64,000 nt of DNA from Euglena gracilis (Eukaryota > Euglenida > Euglenophyceae > Euglenales). Each line of letters starts with the position of its first letter. Position 1 is the stretch's first letter. The translations under genes were made by a program, and so were the position numbers. Positions 10,238-22,285 of this stretch are shown here, in pieces. The stretch is from positions 14,681,667 through 14,745,666 of the forward strand of contig CP154954.1 in assembly GCA_039621445.1 (NCBI GenBank), read 5' to 3'. Under the pieces are notes generated by a model, which did not search any database, was not told where the DNA came from, and saw only the letters and a list, made by a program, of their open reading frames with translations.

Positions 10238-11328
10238 TTCAAATTGAGGTGAAAACCCCAAAAACAACCATTTTTGGCCATTTTGGACCCTTTTCATCAA
10301 TTTTTTTTTCACGTTACAGGCCGGTTTTCATTGGCCTGCTGAGGTTTTATTGCCACTCACCCCCCTGGGGGGCGTCCACTATCCGACTGGCAGGTGTTTG
10401 CTGGAAAAACAGTTCTCCCAAGGGGGTAGGGGTCCACCTTAAGAAATTCCGGGCGTAGATTTACGACGCGGCTGAATTAATCAAAAAAGTCATTAAATTG
10501 AATTATCGAACATTCAAAATATTGTGTGCCTAAAAAAGTAGAGAGCATGGCGCATTCTCATTCTCTGACAAATTCCCAGAGCTCTGATGGCCAAAAAATG
10601 AACGAGAATGTCACAAGCATCATTGTGTGGTTTTGAAGCATGATTGTTTTGTGTTGGCACACCCTGCTTAATTATTTGCTGGCTGGATTCAGAATGAACA
10701 ATGGAACTATCAGGAGCCATGTAAGGGACCACATGCACAGTAGTCTAGGGCTGCTGAAGCTCTTGCAATCCCATCACCGCCAGTTGGCCGTCCAAGTCGG
10801 CAGAACTTTTGCAGAAAGTTGGTGCGGTGTATTTAGGTGCATTTAATGACATTTGAACTCCAAGCTTCCAAGCCAAAACACCCTTGTTGGGTTTTATACC
10901 AATTTTATAAATATTTCATAATTATCATATTCCCGGGCTCTGGGTTTCTAGATTCTAGGTCCAATCCATCTGAAATCCAATTTTCCCCTGTTTTCTTTTT
11001 ATCTTTTATGCCAAACAGGGCTCCTGGTTTCAAAGTGCCAAGCTGTTTTGGTTGACCCAGTGCGATTGAACCCAATGTGTGTGATTGAGCATGCAACTTT
11101 TTAATACACCACCGTTGTGTGACGAAAAAAATTGCCTTCCCCCCTTTTTTGGTGGTTCTAGTAACGCGTCTCGGTCTTGGTTTCTTTCTGTATTTTTTTT
11201 TGTAGAATTTCGCCAGGCAAAAAATTCATTACAGCAAAGTGCGAAACGTTCGATGAGTCATCCCCACTTTATTGTTCCGAAAAAGCAAGGGCTCTTCAAG
11301 TGTGCGTGTGTATGTGAGTATGAGTGTG

Positions 11329-11359
<31 letters not shown>

Positions 11360-12960
11360 ATGGTGTATGTACAAGCATAAATAGTTTGGGCGTCCAAAGT
11401 CGGGGGACAGAGAGCGCATCATTTGGGAGGTTCATTATTTGATCAGAAAAAATCATATTGAAAATAATGATATCCGCACTTTTTGATATTCATTTCATTT
11501 TTTTTCGATATTTCCCATATTTGTTGGTCCAGTATATTTTTCCAAAATATGTTTGTTCTTTTATGTGTCTTTTTTTTGAAGAAGAAGATTGATGTTTCCC
11601 CCTGGCCAGGGTCCATTATTTGCGGATATTTGGAAGGGGCGTGCATGGTGGTGATGAATGGTGAAGTTCAAAATTATTATTATGTGGCAGGGTGAAGTTT
11701 GTGCCCCCCAAGGTGGTCTCAGGTATACAGAAGGATAGTGTTACGGTTGCAATTTTCCGGTCTAAGATTTCTTTGTATATTTCTGGACAGCAGTATTTTA
11801 TGAAAGCTGTGTATGAATTGCACAGAATGTTTATTCTCGAAAGGGGCAGGGGATTGGTTAGGAACAGGTTTAGGGTTCCCCCCCGTTGGCGTTCTTCCCT
11901 CGTAGATTTGCTCGATGTCAGACTGGTTGAGTTCTTGCCAACAGTGTCGGGACAATCAGAATTCATAACAGTAATGGCAATTGTCTTGTGTCAGAAGCAG
12001 GCGGCTATTCCAGACATTGGGAGCAGAATGACCCTGGATTTGCCTTGCACACCCCACTCCCTCCAGCCCAACCAGCTCGGACAGCAGTGTTGGGACCTCC
12101 GGTCCCTTCGGCTGGAGCCCTCCGCTCACCCTGGCGGTGACCGTGCCACCCATGCCTCCACGGTGGTCGTGCCGCTCCATCGATTGCCACCGAATCCGCC
12201 TTATCATGAAAACCACACAACTGCAAATACTGGAATTGTTGAAGAAAATGAAGGGATCCTTAATTTGAGAAACAGAAAGGAGATGGAAAATTACTGGTTT
12301 TATCTTACGCTTCCGGGAGCATACTGTAATGTGCAGTGTGCAGAGGTATTATATTAAAATTTTTATAATAAAATTTTCATATCAATTAATTATTTACAAT
12401 ATTGTTTGTGATAGCATATACCAATCGTTGGAGGAGCGAATTTGTCAGGCAAGGACCGTTTTCAGTAAAGGTCAAGGTAAACCTTGCCTTCTTTGCTTGC
12501 GCACTGATAAGTTTTTTCCAGCTTTTTTGAATATTTTTTCAGGCTCTCAATCATGTCTCAGGCTTTTTTACGACAGTGCAATTGTGTGTGCCAAACAAAT
12601 GTTATTGCCGAATTGTATGCCACGCCACAGATAGCCCCCCCCCCCCCTTCTGGAGAAGCCCCCCCATTTCACAGCAGAACCCTCTGACGAGGGCTGCCCC
12701 ACTGAATTACAAAAAAAACCAGGTTTGTTTCTGCAGCAATGATGTCCTGAATTGTACAGTGTCACCTGGGAATCTATCCCCCCCCTCTATATCTCTCTCT
12801 GTGTGTGTGCCTGCGCGCATCAATATTTCTTTCTTTTGTTGGAATTTCCAAAGTTATCTTTAGGCAGCCCTGAATTAAAGATGTTATTTCTTTGCTGCCC
12901 CGAAACGCCTTTTCGATCTCTTTGTGTCACGTTGCTCAATTTCTTTTCATATTTAATGGT
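10238..12960 (+). repeat. S repeat, copy 1, 5'-truncated
   Basis: Long collinear similarity to 17,695-19,620 and 49,999-56,280. Shared landmarks are the GAGGTGAAAACC block, the GGGCTGCTGAAGCTCTT block (10,750), a TG tract (11,308), the CCAGCTCGGACAGCAGTG block (12,083), and GACGAGGGCTGCCCCACTGAA (12,680). The end at 12,800-12,960 matches 59,410-59,590. Frames inside are short. The copy abuts gene B. Confidence 0.85.
11308..11362. repeat. (TG)n tract at a conserved site of S
   Basis: An imperfect TG tract in the same relative position as tracts at 18,379 and 54,594 in the other S copies. The microsatellite is therefore part of the ancestral repeat. Confidence 0.9.
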
Positions 12961-14110
12961 GTTTGGCTCTGCCCGAACGTCGTCGCCCAACAGCAGCGCA
13001 GCGAAGCTGTTGATGCTGAGGCTGTTTATCTGCATCTGCTGCGCCTAGTTGTCACCCCCGGCCAGCTGCCGCACTCCGACAGGGGGTGCCGTACTTTAGC
13101 ACCCATACCGGTACCGCCCTGGCACCTCCCGCCGCTCTTTCTAGATGTCCTCCGCCATCTTCTTCAGGACAGCCGTGAGGTGCTGCCCTCCAACGACGAC
13201 ATACTCCCGGTCTGTGACGGAGGGTGAGAGGCAGGCAGGAAGGGAAAGGAAATTCAATCTTCTGTTCCCTTGTGAAGAGGTGCTTGTCGGGCCAGCCACC
13301 GGCCCAGGGGCGTTGGGCTCCACCGCCACCTTCTTCTTCCTCTTCTTCTCCGCCTCCAATTCCTCCCCTTCCGCCTCTTGGGGGATTTGGGTTGGAGCGG
13401 GTTGCAAGGAGATGCAGCTGCCACAGCTGCTCCAAGTAGTGGCTGCGGAACGGGACATGGGGTCCACCAGGGGCAGCACCGCCACCACCACCCGTTCAGG
13501 TGCTCCGGTAACTCTGCCCGTAGTAGTCGAACCGCAAGACAGCGGGGTTCCCGGCCAGGTCGCGACATAGCTGGGCCTGCCGCTCCAGGGCCAGCCGGGA
13601 ACGGTAGGCAGCAGAGTGCAGCAGGGTGACGGGTGGCCCACACCCGGGTCGCATTCCGCCGCTCCCCGGACAGCGACCACCTTCTGGCCGAACTGACCCG
13701 CCGCCCCCGCCGACATCACATGGAGATGCTGCTGTGGGATGCCTGGGCGTCGCTCCAGGCCCATCACCAGCACGCCTGCCCCCGTTACCGCTCGTCGCCT
13801 ACAAGGACGTGCTGCTGCCCACCACCGGTGCCCTGGGCCGCTTCCTCCGCCCCACCAGCTTGTAGAGGGGGTGGGACGGGTCCACCGTGGCCATGACAAA
13901 GTCCGCGCACGTGGCGACGAATGTGTCCCGCAGCAGCCATTCGATGGTCTTGCCGGCGGTGGTGCAGAATTGTCTGACAGGGGGGTAAGCGTGTCGGGGA
14001 CGGTGGAGGGTCTGCGGTTGGTGGGGTATGGAGTTGTGGTGGGTGTAGGGACCTCTGATTGCCGGGATCCGCCGACACAACAGCCGGTCAAAACCACACA
14101 GCCGAAGGGA
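12960..14110 (-). pseudogene. gene B: diverged relative of gene A with GGQH segment
   Basis: On the minus strand, in the same order as in gene A, one sees KTIEWLLRDTFVATCADFVM, RSRLALERQAQLCRDLAGNP, an acidic then Lys-rich linker (QEAEGEELEAEKKRKKK), then DREYVVVGGQHLTAVLKKMA, VPVWVLKYGTP and RQLAGGDN. The GGQH segment follows an acceptor (ctcaccctccgtcacag) at the same point as the SGQHR exon of gene A, so the intron position is conserved and this is not a retrocopy. His is kept, but the Arg of GQHR is Leu. Two in-frame TAG codons interrupt the core, and frames change elsewhere. No function is claimed. Confidence 0.5.
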
Positions 14111-14737
14111 GGGGTCCCACCACGTTAAAAGATATTGAGAGATCAAAGGATGAATGTGCAGGTGCATTCATTCATCATTCATGTTGATACCATTATTAGC
14201 AGGAATGTGAATTTGCGCATTCTTTTCAGTAACAGTGAATGCACACCTGCACATTGTGCAGTGAAGAATGGGATGGTTACATTTGCAGATTATATCCATT
14301 TCAGGTGTGGCCAGATGGTTGGAGTCTGTGAACGCGTTTGTCAGCTGTAAAATTGTTTTGATATTCACTTTCAAACCATCAACAACGGCATCGGGGGATA
14401 ACATCAGATCCTGTGTTTATCAACAGTGCTCAGGTATTGTGTGCCGTACAATTTGAAACCCATATGGTTGGAAGAAACCTTGTGCAGCCAACCCCAGATA
14501 GGTGTATCTCACCCACTCCCAGATTATTGTGGATTCCCCCTCGAAAACATTTGGAAAAATTTTTAGCTGTGGTCTTTGGCCAGGCTGGACTGACCTCATA
14601 GGAGGGGAGCCCATGGTGAGGGAAAAGCATTCAGGATGCAGCAGCCTCGTAATCACGTGAAACTCTCCGTTCTGACACCCGCTCACTCAACGCAAGCAAG
14701 GGCTTGAACTGCGTTAAACCTTGGGGGTAGCAACAAC
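14111..14737. other. no gene seen
   Basis: No exon-like frame with splice support. The stretch lies upstream of gene B and may hold its missing 5' exons or promoter, but nothing specific is visible. Confidence 0.5.
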
Positions 14738-14940
14738 CAAGCACCTATAGTACAAATGGCCGAAAATGGCCGAAAATGGCCGAAAATGGCCGAAAATGGC
14801 CGAAAATGAATTTTTGGGCTCTATAGGTAGGTGGGGGTCCCGAAAATGGCCGAAAATGGCCGAAAATGGCCGAAAATGGCTGAAAATGGCCGAAAATGGC
14901 CGAAAATGACAAAAATCGGGGGGTCAACTATAGGTGCTTG
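14738..14940. mobile_element. hAT-type non-autonomous element with decamer arrays
   Basis: The ends are perfect 14 bp inverted repeats, CAAGCACCTATAGT and ACTATAGGTGCTTG. The exact 8 bp direct repeat GCAACAAC flanks both sides (14,730-14,737 and 14,941-14,948). The interior is two arrays of the decamer CCGAAAATGG separated by about 45 bp of single-copy DNA. An 8 bp target duplication is diagnostic of the hAT superfamily. There is no coding capacity. Confidence 0.9.
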
Positions 14941-14948
14941 GCAACAAC

Positions 14949-15885
14949 CACCACCGGCCCGCTTCCAACAGCTTGTGGTGCCAGAAGGAGGAATTTTTGG
15001 ATATCCTTATTGCGTAGATGCGCATTTTCCAAATAACCAATATCTGCGCATCCACGCCTTCCTTTCTAATCTCTAACAAATACACCCTCGTTTTCTGCCC
15101 TCGTCCTCACACACACACCGTAGGCCCCATCCCATTCAAAACATCCATCACATCCATACCACCCCAATTATTTTCTCCAACCGCAATTCTGCTGCCCCGG
15201 CGGGGTGAAGGTGGGTGGGCGGCGTCAACTGGAGGTCACCGCACAATCTAGGGTAGGGTTTTGGGGATCGGTCAGGCAGGCACCCCTGTCCGGTGACCGA
15301 TTCTGTTTTCTTTACCCTTTTTGCAAAGACCAACCCGACCCTGGGTACCCTGGCTACCCCCTCGGGTGGTGTGCCTGCTATCTGCAGGCACCTTATAGCA
15401 CCCATCCCCCACTCCCCCCCTGTTGGTAAAAAAAAAGTCACAAGCCTCACAAACATTTCAAGGTTCAAAGCACTTTTATAGTTTATGGCCAACCGCGTGC
15501 CACCATCCAAGGTATGCCTCCATCCCGGCACCCATCATTCCAGTCGGTGCCTGCTAGCTGAGAAACAATGAAGAGAATCTTGTGATCCCTGCACCACTGT
15601 GGCCTGCAATGAATTTGTCCGCGTCATCAAAGGTTGTTCAGTTTTGGGTTTAACGGAATGTTGTTTTTGACACATTATTGGTTTTCTGTTGGGTTTGTTA
15701 ATTTGGCAGCCCATTTCCGGCATAATTTGAACCTGCTCGCTCACTCATTTGTTGCTGTCTAGTTGTTTTTCCATGGCCAAAGAGTATTTAAAAAGTCTAT
15801 CATTCGATAGGAGGGAGTTTTGTTTTATCATATTTGATTGACACAAATACAATGGGGAATTTAATTTCGTCTCAAACTTGCACGG
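14949..15885. other. no gene seen
   Basis: Short open frames only. The DNA is pyrimidine-rich around 15,060-15,420 and A/T-rich after that. It precedes S copy 2 and shows no recognised motif. Confidence 0.5.
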
Positions 15886-18800
15886 CATTTGCAACGTTCC
15901 ATCCGCCCCCTTCCCCATTTTTGCCCAGGCAAGCCTTGCTCCCAACAAAATGCTCTCCTCTCTGTCGCTGCCCTGCGGTGCCAATGTGCGGGTTGAGTGG
16001 ACGGGCTCCAGAGCGGCTCGGACGGCGTGCAGGCGATTACCGTGCTTTTCCGAAGGCAGGGGTGGTATTAACCTTCCCTGGATGGGTATGCTTTTTATGG
16101 TTGCATTGGATTGCATACAATTTGTAAATATAGGACAAAATAGTAAGCAGTGTCGTCGACCATGTTTTTGTATGGATCTGCTGCACAGCATCGTGAATTG
16201 CTTCCACCAGAGAGTGATTTGCAGAAACAAATTCAGATGCTCCGGCCAACAATCAGCAATTTTTTTTTCATTTCTCGTCTTTTTTCCCCCTGGAAATTTC
16301 ATTCCTGAAGTTTGGGGGTTGTGGTCGTTGGGTTTTAGAGGCACCGTTGTTGCTATTTGGAGGTACCGTTGGCCGAGTCGGCCCTCCCGGGGCCAACCAG
16401 GGCCGATTTTGCCGATACCCGTAGGGCTGGTGGGGATGCTGCCACACCACGCCCACCTCGTGCGGCACCGCATGCTCCGCATGGCGCACCGTGTGCACCG
16501 TGTGGGCTCATTTCCAACATTCCTCGAATTTATATTACATTTTGGCCACCTTTGGCCGCTTTTAACGTTTTTGTTTGTTTAATCTTCGGCTATTTGTTGC
16601 CAGTTTTTGGCTTTTTGCCTTATTTGGTGTCGTTTCCCATTTGAAGCATTCTTGATGTCATTGTCGGTCATTTCATGGCCACTGTTTTGCAATTTTAACA
16701 GTATTTCGATTTTGAACCTTTTTTAGCCATTTTTTTGCCTAATGCAGTGGTTGCAGATATGGTGGCACAGAGTGCCGCACGTGGTGCACTTGCGGCACCA
16801 TGAGGTGCACGTGGTGCCACAAAATATGTGATGCACGTGTTGCGGAAGGGTCCCCAGTGCCAAATATGAATTTTGTTGGCTGATTTATGGGGAGTGAGTG
16901 TGAAGATTTTATCCCCTCTTCCTTTGTTCCCTACGCTTTTGGTGCAAACAGTCTCCCTCTCCTCATTCTTTGATTTCTGTCTTGTTTGTACTGCAAGTGA
17001 ATTTTGTGAAGGGAATGAGCGACAGCTGCGGTTCGAAACATAATTAAGTATTATTGAGGGGTCCAGCCAGCACCCTTTTTACAACCAGCACCTGCACCCC
17101 CGAATGGGCTGCAAAGCGTCCCTTTTGTCTGGAGGTTTGGTTGTTCCTTGATTGAGATGGTACATTTTGCATGTGATTTGTAAACCATCAAGACAGTGAC
17201 GGTTGAAAACATCTTTTGGTGGTGATAAAGTGTTAATAGAGTGGGAACACAAGAACACCATCTGGAATGGCATGTGATTGCTCAGATGAAGGATGGCTCC
17301 CAAAACGGTTAAATTGGTTTCAATTTCAAACAGCCAAAATTACTGGAAAGTTGCTGGAAAAAATGGCTCACCCTGGCAAAATGGCAAAATGACAAAATGG
17401 GGAGGCTAAAACTGGACCACGGGGGATAAATTGGCTATTCGAGGGAAGAAGACAATGTAGCTTCGTAATTGAATGAAATGTGTCTTCCTTCCTTCAAATC
17501 TTTTTTTCCAGAAATTCTCTGCATTAAAGTACTGCAGTTGGCTTTGCCGTTATAGAAGCTGGGAAAAAGTGCTGGCTGGACCCCCCCCCCTAGAGGGGTC
17601 CTATTCAGCTGCTGAGCTGGACCCGGCTGGCACCCGAAAGCTGGCAAAAAGGCCCAAATCTACCTGTCTTGGATTTTTTCCCAGCCAACTTATTGAGGTG
17701 GAAACCTAAAAAACGACCAACAATGGATTTTGGCCATTTTTGGCCATTTTGGACCTCTGTTAATCAATTTTTTTTTCGGTTCAGGCCGGTTTCACTGCCC
17801 TGTGAAGATTTCATTGACACTCACCCTCACCACTCCCACTTACTCTTAGGGGGGAGCGTCGGCCATTCGAATGGCAGGTGTTCGCTGGAAAAAATGGTGC
17901 TGGTTCAAACCCCCGGCAGGGGTGGAGGCAGGGGGGGGGTCCCTGGAATGGGTTGGAATGGGGGCACAGGTTTATGATGTGGCTGAAGACATCACAAAGT
18001 CAAGTAATTGAATTCATCGGATATTCAAAATATTGTGTGACAAAAAGAGTAAAAAGCATGGCACATTATGTGACAAAAAATCCCAGCCCTGGCGACGTAA
18101 AATGTATGACATTGTCACAAGTATCATTGTGTGGTTTTGAATCATAATTATTTTGTATTGGCACACCTCCTGAATGTCCGGCCAATTACGTGACGGCTGG
18201 CAAATTCGGAATGAACCATGGAGCTGTTAAGAGCCGTGTAAGGGACCATATTTGCACAGTGGCCTGGGGCTGCTGAAGCTCTTGCAATCCCATCACCGCC
18301 AGTTGGCCATCCAAGTCGGCATGTCCCGCTGCAAGGTTCTCCTGTAATGTAAAAGAGTGGTTATGAGTTTTTTTCTCGTTGTGTGTGTGTGTGTGTGTGT
18401 GTGCGTGTGCTTGAGTGCGTGTGTCTGTTTATAAGCGTAAATAATTTGTGCAGCCAAAGTCGGGGGACAGGGCGCTGTAAGTTGGGTAAGCTGTAGTTTT
18501 CTGCGTGTAATTTTAGACAGCAACATTTTATGTAAGCTATGTATGAATTGCACCGAATGTTTATTACCACATTGGTACCACATTGGGCAGATAATTGGAT
18601 AGGTTCCGATTTAGGGTTCCCCCATTGGCATTATTCCTTCCTAAATTCGCTAGATCTGAGATTGGGTGATTCTTGCCAACAATATCAGAACAATAAGAAT
18701 TCAGAACAATAATAAAAATTGGTGTGTGTGTGTATGTCAAAAGCAGGTTGATTTTCCAGTATGACCCTGTCCTTGCCTTGAGCATCCCACCCCCTCCAGC

Positions 18801-19361
18801 CCAACCAGCTCGGACAGCAGTGTTGGGACCCACGGTCCATTCGGCAGGAGCCCTCCACTCACCCCAGCGGTGGCCGCACCACACATGCCTCCACGGTGGT
18901 CGTGTGGCTCTATTGATTGCCACCTATTTCGCCTTATCTTGAAAACCACACAACTGCCAATACTGGAATTCTTGTCCAGCTGAAGAGTGAAGAGCTGGAG
19001 GGATTCTGAATTTGAGAAATAGAAAGGCAATGTAAAAATAACCGGTTTTCTCCTGTGCTTGCGAGAGTAAACCGTAAAGTGCTTGTTTTTAGAGGATTTG
19101 AATGATTTTTTTTCTCATCAGGTAATACGTGTGGCATAACAATTGGTTATTTACAACATTGCTTGTGGCCGTATATACAAATCGTTTGAAAAGTGAAAAT
19201 GCCAGAAAAGGAACGTTTTCAGTAAAGGGAAGCCTTGACAAGGCTGGTAATTGATCTTGCATTTGGGGGGGGGGGTTGCGATATTTTGCGAGACATTGCA
19301 CGGCCTTGCAATATTGGCGATATTTTCAATTGTCTTCTTTTCTTGCATACTGTCATGTTTG
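15886..19361 (+). repeat. S repeat, copy 2, 5' half
   Basis: Collinear with 47,727-50,177 and, after the insertion there, with 53,351-55,985; also with copy 1 from 17,695. Landmarks are CATTTGCAACGTTCCATCCGC at the start, TTGGCCGAGTCGGCCC (16,370), a single TTTTGCATGTGATTTG unit (17,165) that is expanded in copy 3, and a TG tract at 18,379. No protein-coding frame is shared convincingly among the copies. Confidence 0.85.
18379..18430. repeat. (GT)n tract in S copy 2
   Basis: About 15 GT units followed by interrupted repeats, at the site equivalent to the tracts at 11,308 and 54,594. Confidence 0.9.
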
Positions 19362-19557
19362 TTTTTTCATCCAAATTTATTTTTTGAATATTTTTTTCAG
19401 GCTCTCAATCAGGTGTTAGGCTTTGTCACGACGGTGCAATTGTGTGTGCCAAACAGATGCGATTGCCGAACTGTATGACACGCCACAGATAGCCCCGCTT
19501 CTAGAGGAGCCTCCCCATTTCACAGCAAAACCCTCCGACGAGGGCTGCCCCACTGAA

Positions 19558-19622
19558 TCACAAGACAACCAGGTACGCTTCTGTGACAATCATGTCCCAA
19601 ATCGTACAGTGTCCCCTGGGAA

Positions 19623-19684
<62 letters not shown>

Positions 19685-20778
19685 CGTGGGTTTCCCTTGC
19701 CTTTCCCTTTCCCCCTCCCCCCTCCCTTGGCCTCCTGTCCCCCGGTGGCTGCCCGTCTGTCTGGCGCGCTGGGCTGCCCCTTCCCTTTCCCCCTCCCCCC
19801 TCCCCTGGCCTCCGGTCCTCCGGTGGCTGCCCGTCTGTCTGGCGCGCTGGGCTGCCCCTTCCCCCTCCCCCCTCCCTTGCCTGCTGGTGGGTGTGTGACG
19901 GTCCCCGTGCGTGCGTGCGTGCTGGGGGGGCGGCGCTCCCCCCGTGGGCTCCGCACGCCTTTCACGCCACCCCTGGACCCCGCACCAGGGCCCGGGGGCC
20001 CGGGGATGCCACCGCCGGCAAGCCCCCCACCCCCCAGGGCCCCGTCGGCGTGGTACACCTCGTTCTGGTACCCGCATGACGGGCACGGATGGCAGTCTCC
20101 GTGCCCGGCACGCGGGTTTCGGGGATCTCCGCGGCCGCGTCGTTCTTGGGCTCCGTCGCCTCGTCCACGGCCTCGTCCTCCGCGTCCTCCGCGTCCTCCT
20201 CGTTTCTCTGGTGGCGGCTGCCTGCTCGCTTGGCGGCTTGGGGGTTCACACCCAATGGATCTCTTCCGCCCCCGGCGTTGTTGCTGTGGCTGCAGGGGGC
20301 CCAGGGGTTTTCGTCCCTTAGGTCCGGTCGTTACTGCTGCTGCTGGCGGGGGCGGATTCTGCCGCCATTGGTCGAGCTCTTGCTGCATTTCTTGCAGCGC
20401 TCGTTGGAGCCCTTGGAGGCGCTTTTGGAGGCGTTTTTGGCCGGTGCTTTTGCTGTTTGCCAGCCCTCTCCTTGGGGTTGGCCCTGCCGCTTCCTTGTGG
20501 GGTGACGTTTCCTTTGCCACCCTTGCCTCCTTTCCTGGGCTGTGTCTGTCCTTTTCCTGTTTTTTGTCCTCCTCGCTGGGCCCCCCCTTTTGGGTTGGGC
20601 TGTTGGTACCCTCTTTGGGGTGGTCCGGGGTTTTTTTCTTTCTCTCTCTCTCTCTCTCTCTCTCTTCCGCACCCAGCAGTAAAGGAGCCAGGCGGTTTCG
20701 GATCCAGCCGGGCCTTCCTTGTCGATGCCCCCGACGCCCGGCTGGTGGGGGCAGACCGCCTGGTGACGGGGCACTCAT
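19558..20778 (-). CDS. open frame for a basic, RG-rich protein with coiled coil and Cys motif
   Basis: An ATG-initiated frame of 406 codons. In order: an Arg/Glu repeat encoded by the CT microsatellite (around residue 40), a Lys/Glu-rich stretch, a coiled coil (QKRLQKRLQGLQRALQEMQQ, near residues 115-145), an RGG-like run (near 195-225), and CHPCPSCGYQNEVYHADG with a CxxC pair. A Gly/Arg tail then runs into the second CT tract. A basic coiled-coil protein with RG and Cys motifs recalls Gag-like nucleic-acid-binding proteins, but no homologue is identified. The duplicated copy (22,123-23,378) is split by frame changes, which argues against strong selection. GC-rich DNA makes long frames by chance. 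Confidence 0.3.
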
Positions 20779-22122
20779 GCTCCGCGGGTGGGCGCGTCAT
20801 GGACCCCAAGGGTATGCGGACCCTCAGGGCCACCCACGGCTCCATCCAGGCAGGCGAGATATAGCCCCGTGGGCACCCACCTGGAGAGCGGCTCCGCGTG
20901 TTGCATGGCCCTCGGGTGCTGCCGTCACCCGAGGAACGGCCCAGGAACTCCGGTTGCCAGGAGCGGGGACCCCGGGGGCCACTCGCCCCCCTCCTTGGCG
21001 TGAAGGTGGTCACCACTCTGGGATACTCTGGTCCACGGCCGGCGCCGATTGGGGTCCTGGCACCCCGTCAGCCCGCCTCCTTCACCCAGAGATGGGCCAG
21101 CCTTCCCGGAGCTACAGCCCGCATAGAGCCACTTGCTTCGACCCCAAGCAAGGTGTGGGGAGCCCGACCTGCGACTCACCAGGAGGGTCACGGGCTTCAC
21201 CCACACGTGGCTCTTTCCTCTGTGCCGACTTGCACTGGAGGCTGTGCGGGCGGGACTTTGCGCTCGAGTCCTTGCAGGCCGAGAAGCACCACCTCGGTTG
21301 CTGCGTGGGGTGGCCTAGCTGATGTTTGTAAACCGCGTCAGCTGGCGGGAGCCCATATTCTTTTCGCCGTGGGCGGTGGCGGCGTCGGCTCACCCCGGAC
21401 TCCGAGCCCCTAGCCGTCTTGGGCTGTGTGGGGAAGCGCTTCAGTCCCATGCGCCTGGCCTCGAAGGGCTCGCAAGCGCTAGTTGCCCGGAAGGAAGGCC
21501 GGGACTTTTGTTCCACCCGTTGTGGGGTGGCCGCGGTTTCCCGCGTGTCTCTCTCTTTCCGCACACAGCGGTAAAAGAGCCAGGCGGTTTCGGATCCAGC
21601 CGGGCCTTCCTTGTCGATGCCCCCGACGCCCGGCTGGTGGGGGCAGACCGCCTGGTGACGGGGCACTCATGCTCCGCGGGTGGGCGCGTCATGGACCCCA
21701 AAGGGTATGCCGACCCTCAGGGCCACCCACGGCTCCATCCAGGCAGGCGAGATATAGCCCCGTGGGCACCCACCTGGAGAGCGGCTCCGCGTGTTGCATG
21801 GCCCTCGGGTGCTGCCGTCACCCGAGGAACGGCCCAGGAACTCCGGTTGCCAGGAGCGGGGACCCCGGGGGCCACTCGCCCCACTCCTTGGCGTGAAGGT
21901 GGTCACCACTCTGGGATACTCTGGTCCACGGCCGGCGCCGATTGGGGTCCTGGCACCCCGTCAGTTTTTTCATCCAAATTTATTTTTTGAATATTTTTTT
22001 CAGGCTCTCAATCAGGTGTTAGGCTTTCTCACGACGGTGCAATTGTGTGTGCCAAACAGATGCGATTGCCGAACTGTATGACACGCCACAGATAGCCCCG
22101 CTTCTAGAGGAGCCTCCCCATT

Positions 22123-22225
22123 TCACAGCAAAACCCTCCGACGAGGGCTGCCCCACTGAATCACAAGACAACCAGGTACGCTTCTGTGACAATCATGTCC
22201 CAAATCGTACAGTGTCCCCTGGGAA

Positions 22226-22285
<60 letters not shown>

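Noticed and set aside
20674-21350. long plus-strand Pro/Arg-rich frames in the Q and P blocks
   Set aside because: GC-rich DNA leaves several frames open at once, none has recognisable domains, and the diverged Q at 57 kb does not preserve them.
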